From: Thiosocius sp963719025
GTDB taxonomy: Bacteria > Pseudomonadota > Gammaproteobacteria > Chromatiales > Chromatiaceae
NCBI GenBank assembly: GCA_963719025.1
Contig: CAVRBK010000047.1
Coordinates: forward strand, 9,522 to 73,521
Length of the DNA stretch: 64,000 bases
Direction of reading: 5' to 3'
Under the pieces are notes generated by a model, which had not been told where the DNA came from, did no database searches, and saw nothing but the letters and a program-made list of their open reading frames with translations. Below are positions 20,397 through 28,551 of the stretch, piece after piece. The position numbers and the translations under genes were made by a program. Each line of letters opens with the position of its first letter. Positions within the stretch are counted from its first letter, which is position 1.

Positions 20397-21128
20397 GGTT
20401 TGTTTTCCTCTTAGCTTTTCCAGCTATTGTCGGCACTGTTGTTGTCCATGCGTTTGTATTGTCGCTACAGTTTTCTATGGATTTTTAGCATCTCCCTTCG
20501 CACCAAAAGACTGGCAGGCGCAACGCCACCCCATAGCGTCTTGTTTATTTGGCGATGCCGCCAGACAAACGACATTTACGGGGTCTCTTTGTTGTCATGA
20601 TCCAGATGACCCCGAATCTGAAAACATCATGCAGAGTTTATATTCAAGATCTTAAACGTGATTTCAGAGAATTGATAACCCCCTCTTGTGGCCGTTTAGT
20701 AACTAAACGCATGGGTTACATTCGTCGATACGGTTGGAACAGGCCTGCCTTGGTTGCATGGCGACAGTTTTTCCACCGTGCGTGTGCGTGAAAGTCAGCA
20801 GTGCAATAATAGGTAACTTTGTTGTGTAAGAGAGGCCTGCGATTTGGTCGCAATACTTTAATTGTCGAACCTGGTGCGATGGATTGGGTCGATAAACGGC
20901 GTTTATTCGCCCCAAGCTGGCGCGTCAGTGGCCCGGGAATGGCTGATCTGATGCGGTCGGAACAAAGAGGTTATGGGGTCCTGCGAAATCTTGCTGCAGC
21001 CGGACGCACTGACAGTCGTTTCCTGAGGCAATTTCCGGTAAGAATAATCAGTACGTAGCCTGACCGTAACGTATGGGCATGCTGCCAAACGGCCATGGTC
21101 TGCAGGTGTCGGGCTCAGGGGAGATGGT
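20397..21128. other. Long intergenic region between divergent genes
   Basis: 732 bases between the secreted-protein pair (minus) and the second RND gene (plus). No gene is supported. It must hold the promoters of both transcripts and contains a perfect operator-like palindrome, listed separately. Its AT content is higher than that of the neighbouring genes. Confidence 0.5.
20693..20709. promoter_or_regulatory. Operator-like inverted repeat
   Basis: CGTTTAGT-A-ACTAAACG: two perfect 8-base arms around one central base. It lies in a divergent intergenic region, 297 bases from one start and 420 from the other. A dimeric regulator could bind here; none is encoded beside it. Confidence 0.5.
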
Positions 21129-23883
21129 TTGAAACGATTGATCAAACTCGCTGCTGGCCATCCGTGGCTGGTGCTGTCCTTCCTGGCACTGATCACCGTC
21201 ATCTCTGCTACCCAACTCAGCAAGCTGCAAGTCAATATCTCTGCCGAAAGCATGCTGGAGAAGGGTACGCCAGCATGGGATTACTTCGTCGAGACCGAGG
21301 AGACCTTCGGCAGCGAGGATCTGGCGATTGTCGTGTTGCGCGATCCCGATATCTTCTCCACGGAGAAGCTCGCCGCGATCCATGAGGTGGTCAGGGCGCT
21401 GGGCAAGCTGCCCTACGTGTGGAGTACCTCGAGCCTGTTCGACGTCCCGAATCTGAAGAACGTCGACGGCTTCATCCATACTCAGCCATACCTGGCCCGG
21501 TTGCCGGAAAACGCGCAGGAGGCGGCGCGGATCAAGGCCGAGGCCATTCGCAATCCGCTGGTGCTGGGCAACCTGATCTCGGCGGACGGCCAGACCATTG
21601 CGATCAACGTGTTTTTCAAACGCAAAGTCGGCGATGCCAGTTTCGACCGCGTGGCGACCGAGGCGATCGAGGCGCTGATCGCGCCACTGCGCTCCGAAGT
21701 CTGCTGACGTATACCAGGTCGGCGTGTCGGCCATGCGCAGCGACCTGACCAGCAAGATCCGCGGTGATCAGCAGGTGTTTCTGCCGCTGTCGGTGCTGGT
21801 GCTGCTGCTGACGCTGGCCTTCAGTCTGCGGCGTGCGACCGCGGCCCTGATGCCGCTGTGCACGGCAGGCCTGAGCGTGATCTGGACGCTCGGTTTCATG
21901 GGCGCGCTGGACATCCCGGTCAATATCATGACGTCGATCGTACCGGCCCTGGTGATCATCATCGGGTCGACCGAAGACATTCACCTGCTGGCCGAGTACA
22001 CGACCGGGATTCGATGAGGGGCACTCGCGCCGCACAGTCGATCGGGCTGATGGCCGACAACATGGGCGTGGCGGTCTTCCTGACCTTCATTACCACCTAT
22101 TTCGGTTTTCTTTCGATTGCACTCAACGATATCGAACTGCTTTATCAGTTTGGCCTGGTGGCCTCGACCGGCCTGCTGTTCAACTTTGTGATCACCACGC
22201 TGCTGGTGCCGGTGATGCTGCGGGGTATCGGCCACCGCAAGAAACCTGCGGCCCGCGTAGCGCAGGAAGACACGCTGTTTCAGCGCTGGGCAGTGGCGCT
22301 TTTGCTGGCAGTGCAGAAGCGGCGCACGGCGGTGTTTCATTGTCGCCGGTGTCGCTCGGTGTGGCCGCGCTGATCGCGGCGACGCAGCTGCGCATCAACA
22401 ACAATCTGCTCGACTATCTGGATGAGCAGTCGACTCTGCGCACGAATGCCGAACGGATCCACACCGAGCTGTCCGGTGTGCATTCGTTCTCGATCGTGAT
22501 CGATTCGGGCATCGACAACACCTTCCTGCAGGTCAAGTACCTCGCGGAGATCGAGAAGATCCAGGAGTACCTCGCTGGCATTCCGGAGTTTGATCGCTCG
22601 TTCTCGTTTGCCGACTTCGTCACCCTGGTTGGCAGCGTAATGGCGAGACGACGACGACAACTCGCTTGCGGCTGCCTGAGTCGGACGACATCGTTCGCGA
22701 ATACATGCTGTTTATCAAGCAGCGGGATATCGCCAGTTACGTGTCGCGGGATTACGATCGTGCGCGGATTCTGGTGCGTCACAATATCAGTTCGTCGGAT
22801 GTTTTGAACCGCGCGGTGGACCGGCTGCGGGATTACGTGGACGCGAATATCGACCCGGCGTTGCGGGTCGAGATCACCGGCAAGTCGATCCTGTCGAACA
22901 AGGCGGTCGAGGAGATGGCGCAGAGCCAGTTGCAGTCCCTGCTGCTGGTCGGCGGCGTGATCTTTGGCCTGGTCTCGCTGCTGTTCGTGAGTATCAGGGC
23001 GGGTTTCATTGCGCTGCTGCCGAACCTGTTTCCGGTGGCGATTCTGTTCGGGGTGATGGCGTTGTTCGGGATACCGTTGAACGCCGGTACCAGCATGGTG
23101 GCCGCTATCGCCCTGGGCATCTGCGTCGATGACACCATGCATGTCATGTCGCGGTTCCATAAGGAACTCAAACTTCACGACAGCCGCAGCGCGGCGCTCA
23201 CCGCGATGATTCGCGCCGAGGCGGTACCGATCTTCGCCACCTCTATCGCGCTGGCAGCCGGTTTCGCCGTGTTTGCGACCTCGAGTTTCCAGCCGGTTGT
23301 CAACTTTGGCCTATTGAGCGCGATGGTGATCATCGTGGCACTGGCCGCAACCTTTGTTCTGACACCGCTGTTGCTGGGCACCTCGCGATTGCTGACCATG
23401 TGGGACCTGCTGTCGTACAAGGTGCAGGAGGATGCGCTGCGCCGCTCGCCGCTGTTCGGTGGCATGTACATCTGGCAGATAAAGAAACTGCTACTGGCCA
23501 GTGAAGTACGTGGTTTCGCCGCCGATGAGCGCATCATCCGGGAAGGTGACCTGGGCTCGGAGATGTTCGTGGTGCTTGAGGGCAGTGTCGAGGCACGCAA
23601 GACCCGCAGCGACGGATCCATCAATCATCTGCGTGAGATGAAAGTCGGTGAGTTGTTCGGCGAGGTCGGTCCGCTGTCCGGTGGTCGACGCACAGCCGAT
23701 GTCGTCACCCTGCAGGATGCCCAGGTGTTGGTTTTGAGCTGGGAGCGGATCGATCGGCTGACGCGGCGTTATCCGCTGCTTGCCTTCCGCCTGTTCCGCA
23801 ATCTCACTCGGATCATCGGCGCGCGTCTGCGTCAGACCAGCGAATATTCGATAGACGAGAGGCTGCGGGAAAAACACGATTGA
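21129..23883 (+). CDS. RND/MMPL-family transporter with C-terminal cNMP-binding domain (frame broken here)
   Basis: One protein of about 915 residues, read from the TTG at 21129 (AGGGGAG before it) with breaks near 21703, 22013, 22333 and 22660. The first half has TM1 (GHPWLVLSFLALITVISATQ), a periplasmic loop (PYVWSTSSLFDVPNLKNVDG) and membrane helices with IIGSTEDIHLLAEY, the family's acidic motif in the fourth helix. The second half repeats this with GICVDDTMHVMSRFH. After the last helix comes a cNMP domain: RIIREGDLGSEMFVVLEGSV and the cassette FGEVGPLSGGRRTADV. Domain order is the reverse of the transporter at 754. It probably exports a hydrophobic molecule under cyclic-nucleotide control; the control is inference. 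No LolA-like gene sits beside it. Confidence 0.85.
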
Positions 23884-24064
23884 GGATTGCGTGCTCGGTA
23901 ATCGCGTTTATCGACGGCGCGCCGCCGTAGGACGACTTGACGCTGGTGGTGCTGCGTTCACCTGGGCGTGACTAGCGGGCGAAACGGCTGACGATCGGAT
24001 ATCGGTTTCGGCAATAAACCCGATGTGATGACCGCCTTGATGCAAGGGGCCGACTGTGTGCTGA

Positions 24065-24757
24065 TCAGCTGCCCTGCTGTTCCATACTGCGCAGCAGCAG
24101 CTCGATGTTTTCTCGCGCCTGCCGTTCGTATCGATCGTTGAAGAAATCGGTAAAGAAGATATTGGGGCGCGCCAGCATGGCATTCAGGAAGGCGGTCTTG
24201 CCGCGGTAGTATTCCGTCTCGGTTCCTGGAAACTCGGCCTTCACTGCGTTCGAATCGCGCACGAAGCATTCCCATGGGCAACCGAAACTGGCCAGATCGA
24301 TATCGCAGACAAACTGCTGGTCATGGTCGCTGGGCGCTTCAATGTGCATCGTGACCAGAATCAACGCGACCACGGCATCGATAAACGCGGCATCAATCAG
24401 GCCATCCGCCTGCTCACGGAAATACTCTGCGCTGAGCTGCTCATTCTGCTTTTCGCCGGGCCTGTTGATCACGTCGTGAAACCAGACGGCCATCTCGACC
24501 TGGTCGGGTTGACGTATCTTTGCAGCGGCCAGATCGAGCTGTTCCAGGCAGTGTGCCAGGTGTCCGTTGTCGTGATAATAGCGGTGGGGCTCAGCATAGC
24601 GCTGCGCGAGGTCCTCCCAGATCGCTTGTGGATCACTCGCCGCACCCGGTAGCAGGCAGCGTTGCCACAGTGCCAGAAATCGCTCCTTGAGCATGGTGTC
24701 GCGCATCAGGATGCTTGTCCGTTCGACTCGTTCAATGTGACTGGGATTGATAGGCAT
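24065..24757 (-). CDS. HD-domain metal-dependent phosphohydrolase
   Basis: 230 residues. RYYHDNGHLAHCLEQL and VWFHDVIN give the His and His-Asp metal ligands of the HD fold, and a later Asp in CDIDLASFG completes the set. This matches the family annotated as predicted metal-dependent HD superfamily hydrolase, cytosolic, about 200-220 residues, substrate unknown. Starts at the second or third Met (MRDTMLKERF) would give the common shorter N-terminus. It stands alone between a plus-strand exporter and an empty region. Confidence 0.85.
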   Translation of the reverse strand: MPINPSHIERVERTSILMRDTMLKERFLALWQRCLLPGAASDPQAIWEDLAQRYAEPHRYYHDNGHLAHCLEQLDLAAAKIRQPDQVEMAVWFHDVINRPGEKQNEQLSAEYFREQADGLIDAAFIDAVVALILVTMHIEAPSDHDQQFVCDIDLASFGCPWECFVRDSNAVKAEFPGTETEYYRGKTAFLNAMLARPNIFFTDFFNDRYERQARENIELLLRSMEQQGS

Positions 24758-25263
24758 CGTATTTTCCGAGGGGCGTCATCTGTCCTGACAGTGGTCGGCG
24801 AGGATTGCCTGGGTGCATTACCCGTCTGGTTCTGCGGTCGTTGTTCAGTGTCTCGGCCACCGCCAGTGGCCTGCCGCGTCTGGCCACCTTGGCCGTTCCG
24901 ATCGCAAATAGCGCCTTGGCAAACAACGCTGGTCATACGACCATGTCGGCTGGCCAATGTTCCCCTTGAGAGCTTAGTCCGAGATTCACCCATCGTCCAA
25001 ATCACTTGTGCTTCCGGCATTCGTGACTCGACAGGCAAGCCGGGCGGTGTCCCGGGTGCTCACTGCCGCTGGATTGCGGTGCGTGATCCGCAGCACTTAC
25101 AGGCAATAGGCGGGTGGGAATCAGCTATTCTTTATATTCGCGGATGTCGTGGAGTCCTCCGGTGATGATAAAGAGCTGCCCTGGGGTCATGGGTGGTGAG
25201 GGCCGCCGCGAATGTCTTGGCGGCGTCTCCGTTGGGGCGAATAATGGATTGATGGAGGTGGGG
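24758..25263. other. Intergenic region
   Basis: 506 bases without a gene I can support. A minus-strand frame at 24732-24926 has somewhat protein-like composition but no recognisable motif. The end carries GGAGGTGGGG, the ribosome site of the next gene. Confidence 0.4.
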
Positions 25264-25788
25264 ATGAATGCGTGGCTAAGCTTGTTGGGGCGAGTGGTAT
25301 TTGTTGTCGGTATCGGCTGGAGTGTCCAGGGTCTTGCCCAGACTGGTCAGCAGGCCGCTCAGGGTAAGGCGGCGGACAGCGATCCTGAAATCATTGATTG
25401 GGGGGCGGCCAAAAAGCAGATGGCGATGCTGAGTCAGCTCGGCTACCACCCCTTCCTTATGCCGCTGATCATGGAAAATCGCGATGTGATCGGCTTGAGC
25501 AACGCGCAGGTGCGGGTGTTCCGCAACTGGCGCAACAAGTATCGCGTGCCGCTCCTTCATACGATGAACCGGGTCCTCCAGGAACGGCTGGCGTTTCAGC
25601 GAATTTCGCTGAACCCGAAGACCAGCGAGGAGGTCCTGCTGGCCAAACAGGAAGAGATCTTCAAACTGCACAAAAAAGTTCTGAAGTACCAATTGTCGTG
25701 TCGACGCAATATTCTCGATACTTTTACCGACGAGCAATGGGGCGAGTTTCGCTTCGTCCTCACTGAAAACGGGTACGCCTTGGATTGA
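25264..25788 (+). CDS. Periplasmic helical protein, Spy/CpxP-like
   Basis: About 174 residues from the ATG at 25264, which has a near-perfect ribosome site. A signal peptide (LLGRVVFVVGIGWSVQGLAQ) leads to an all-helical body: IGLSNAQVRVFRNWRNKY, LNPKTSEEVLLAKQEEIFKL and LDTFTDEQWGEFRFVL. The two L(S/T)xxQ-like spots and paired long helices resemble the Spy/CpxP family of periplasmic chaperones and metal-stress proteins. Similarity is structural rather than close in sequence, so the role is tentative. Confidence 0.6.
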   Translation: MNAWLSLLGRVVFVVGIGWSVQGLAQTGQQAAQGKAADSDPEIIDWGAAKKQMAMLSQLGYHPFLMPLIMENRDVIGLSNAQVRVFRNWRNKYRVPLLHTMNRVLQERLAFQRISLNPKTSEEVLLAKQEEIFKLHKKVLKYQLSCRRNILDTFTDEQWGEFRFVLTENGYALD

Positions 25789-25962
25789 ACGATACCGCGT
25801 ACGCCGCGCACGCGAGATGGAAGGGATTTGGGTGCTGCCGGTGTCGATGGTTTTCCGAGCCAGTGGGTGGCGATCGGCTCCGGGTCTGAACGAGATGCGC
25901 AGGGTGTTACGCGGTGGCGTGTGCAAGGTATCTGGCATTGATCAGAAATGAGAGGGGGAGAC

Positions 25963-26748
25963 ATGAAGGCTTGGCAGATCGGACTATTGATCTTGCTGTT
26001 CAGCGGAACCTCGCTGGCGGTGATGCATAAAGAGGAAATCACTTATAAAGACGGTGATGTTGCGCTGACGGGATATCTGTTCTGGGACGATGCGTTCAGC
26101 GGAAAGCGTCCGGGAATCCTCGTGGCCCACGAGTGGTGGGGACTGAATGATTATTCGAAACTGCGTGCGGAGATGCTTGCTGAGACCGGCTATATCGCTT
26201 TTGCCGCCGATATGTACGGTGACGGACGGGCGACTCGGCATGCGGACGAGGCCAAGGGTTGGATGCAGCAGATAACGTCCAATCTTGATGTCTGGCAGCG
26301 CCGCGCAGTGCTTGCCCTCGATCAATTGAAGGCCCATCCGAACGTCGAGTCCAGCAAGTTGGCCGCTATCGGCTACTGTTTCGGCGGGGCGACCGTCATG
26401 CAGATGGCCTACTTGGGTGCTGATCTCGATGGCGTGGTGAGTTTCCATGGTTCATTGCCGCCGGCCACGCCGGAACAGGCGGCCAACATCAAGGCGCGGG
26501 TGCTGATCGCGCATGGCGACGCCGACGGCTTTGTCCCGCCAGAGCGCATAGCTGCCTTCAAGAAGGCACTGTCGGAATCGGGCGTGGATTGGGAGATGGA
26601 TATCTATGCCGGTGCCAAGCATGGTTTCACGAATCCTTACGCCGACGGCTATGGGATGTCCGGCCTGGCATACCAGGAAGAGGCCGACCGTCGATCCTGG
26701 CTGAGAATGCTGGCGTTTTTCGAGGAATTGTTTGAAGAGCCATTGTAG
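25963..26748 (+). CDS. Dienelactone hydrolase family protein, exported
   Basis: 261 residues from ATG 25963 (GAGGGGGAG before it). A signal peptide (MKAWQIGLLILLFSGTSLAV) precedes an alpha/beta-hydrolase. The catalytic triad is visible: Cys in AAIGYCFGGATVM, Asp in AHGDADGFVP and His in GAKHGFTNP, which is the Cys-His-Asp set of dienelactone hydrolases. HEWWGLNDYSK and AADMYGDGR are also family blocks. Many members act on esters other than dienelactone, so the substrate is open. Export to the periplasm is unusual for the classical enzyme but common in this subgroup. Confidence 0.9.
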   Translation: MKAWQIGLLILLFSGTSLAVMHKEEITYKDGDVALTGYLFWDDAFSGKRPGILVAHEWWGLNDYSKLRAEMLAETGYIAFAADMYGDGRATRHADEAKGWMQQITSNLDVWQRRAVLALDQLKAHPNVESSKLAAIGYCFGGATVMQMAYLGADLDGVVSFHGSLPPATPEQAANIKARVLIAHGDADGFVPPERIAAFKKALSESGVDWEMDIYAGAKHGFTNPYADGYGMSGLAYQEEADRRSWLRMLAFFEELFEEPL

Positions 26749-27317
26749 ACCGGCAGTGGCATTCGGTTCGGCGGGTGCCTGCCAGGCGCGGGTGCACACT
26801 GCAATGGGGCGCTACCGGGTTGCCTGCTTCAAGATGGGGCGGGCTTTTCCGGTGAGTTCGCCGCGGCTCGGGTCTATGCATTCATGGTTTGCCATCGATA
26901 GCGGTACGCGATGCCGGCCCTGAGCGGTAAAACGGCATAGCCTGCGCGGTCGAAGTCGTTCCGCCAATTCGGGCGACTCGTACGCGGTATTTTTTTGCCG
27001 GCGCTGGATGAGAAGGGCAACGGCGTGCGCGGCATGGAGGCGTGTAAACGGCTTTCGAATGATTTCAGCCTGCATCTGTTCAATGTCGCGCGCTCGACGT
27101 CGGCTTCCATCGTTCGAAAAGTCTACGACTGCGCGAAATTCACCTCCCGGCGACGTCGCAATACAACAGATCTCGGGCTGCTTTCCTCGCAGGGCCATCG
27201 CATCCGCGTGCACCCGTTACAGTGTGAGTCGCTGTTTGGTAATACCGAATCGGTGACATCCGAAATGCTGGCTGCCATGTCGGAGGTCGATTACCTGGTG
27301 GTGCATCTGATTCCTCC
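26749..27317. other. Intergenic region
   Basis: 569 bases. Open frames exist on both strands, but none has recognisable motifs or a good ribosome site. It may be eroded coding sequence. Confidence 0.35.
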
Positions 27318-27687
27318 GTGGTCGATCTGAATCGGCAGTACCTCTGCTCGGGGATGACCGAGGCCGAATTGGTCACCCCCAAAGAGATTGGTGCGGAACG
27401 TCGATTTGCTGCTGGCACGCCGATTGTGCGTGCAGGTGATACGGCAGACGGCCTGTATTGCATACTCAGCGGCGAGGTCGAGGTATTGGTCGATCCCGAT
27501 GCCGGAAAGCAGCTCAGGGTTGAACACGATGGGGGCCGGAACGGTTTTCGGTGAAGTTACGATGGTGAATCAGAAGCGGCGCACGGCAGACGTTTCGGCA
27601 ACCGTCGACGCCTTGTGTTTGCAGATCTGTTTTGATGCTTTGCAGGAAACGCTACGAACAAAAATGCTGGTGAACTTGGCCCACTAG
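27318..27687 (+). pseudogene. cNMP-binding domain fragment, frame broken and cut short
   Basis: The first frame gives RFAAGTPIVRAGDTADGLYC and LSGEVEVLVDPDAGKQLR, the first half of a cNMP domain. Near 27530 the frame shifts and continues GTVFGEVTMVNQKRRTADVS, a good phosphate cassette with Glu and Arg, then LRTKMLVNLAH and a stop at 27687. A complete domain would continue a further helix or more after this point. The stop lies in the dispersed repeat CTTGGCCCACTAG. So it is a cNMP protein that either ends early or was cut where the repeat begins. The GTG at 27318 has no clear ribosome site. Confidence 0.6.
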
Positions 27688-27688
27688 T
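27675..27688 (+). repeat. Left copy of the 14-bp inverted repeat flanking the TIR gene
   Basis: CTTGGCCCACTAGT here is the exact reverse complement of 31184-31197. The pair encloses the DUF192 and TIR genes, about 3.5 kb. CTAG at its centre supplies the stop codon of the plus-strand cNMP fragment and of the minus-strand DUF192 gene. Confidence 0.7.
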
Positions 27689-28199
27689 TCAAAGCGTTCT
27701 CGAGTCCCCGAGTGTTGAGCGTCACATGTCCATTAAGTTTGATTCCGAGTCGGTCAATCGTTCCGGCACGGAGTTCGATGGCATATCCAGAGCTGGACTT
27801 GGAATAGTAGCGATTCAGCCGCCGCTCGTAGTCGATGTTCGATTCGCCTTCTGCTCTTGGCCGCTCTGGCTGCATCGTGTGGGTGGCTGTGACCGACCCA
27901 GAACTGTCGAGGAACATTATGTCGATTGGGATGATGCAGTCGCGCATTACAGAATACCAAATCGCAGCCTTGGGATAGACGAAGATCATACCGGCGTTTG
28001 CATCAATGAATTCCCGGCCCCCGAGGCCTGTGTAGCGGCTAACTTGGTCGGCAGCGATCTCGAGGTGGAAGGCTTCGCCACCGATCTCGATCTCGAAAGT
28101 ATCGGTTGCGGTCATGTCCTCGCACGCGCCAGCGGTTAGCAGCGCGCAGGCCACCAGGCAGGCGGTAGTGATGATTTTAAAATCGCGGTAGGGGATCAT
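27684..28199 (-). CDS. DUF192-family exported protein
   Basis: 171 residues. A signal peptide with a possible lipid-attachment Cys (LVACALLTAGACEDM) leads to the DUF192 domain: RYTGLGGREFIDANAGMIF, WYSVMRDCIIPIDIMFLD and the glycine turn after it. The family forms a small beta-barrel found in the periplasm; its function is not established. The C-terminal strand (AIELRAGTIDRLGIKLNGHV) is complete, so the gene looks intact even though its stop lies in the repeat at 27675. It is transcribed away from the TIR gene. Confidence 0.85.
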   Translation of the reverse strand: MIPYRDFKIITTACLVACALLTAGACEDMTATDTFEIEIGGEAFHLEIAADQVSRYTGLGGREFIDANAGMIFVYPKAAIWYSVMRDCIIPIDIMFLDSSGSVTATHTMQPERPRAEGESNIDYERRLNRYYSKSSSGYAIELRAGTIDRLGIKLNGHVTLNTRGLENALN

Positions 28200-28551
28200 T
28201 CGTCATCCATCAGACGGAGGCCGACTCGGTCGTGATTCGGCTTTGTGAGGTGTAGGCGGCCGCCTGCTCAGTAGAAACACGAAACAGTGTAATTGCTTAA
28301 GTGCTGTCATTGTTGAGCGCGGGATTTGCCGCTCAGGCCTGCAGTTCGAGATCCGGGCTTTCGGCTGTAAGGGCCAGAACGATCTGACATAAAGGCGCCA
28401 CAATATCGGTGTTTCGGCTTCATCGACCCGGGCTCGTCCAGTCCCAAGGTCGCTGTGAATTCCAACGGTGTCAGCAGCCAAAATCATCGTCGCCTTCCGA
28501 TTTGCATGAATTCGTCTAGACTTTTCCTGCTCGCGTACAGGAGGGTTATGC
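28200..28551. other. Divergent intergenic region upstream of the TIR gene
   Basis: 352 bases between DUF192 (minus) and TIR (plus). No gene is supported. AGGAGGG close to 28541 is the ribosome site of the TIR gene. I see no clear promoter boxes. Confidence 0.4.
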
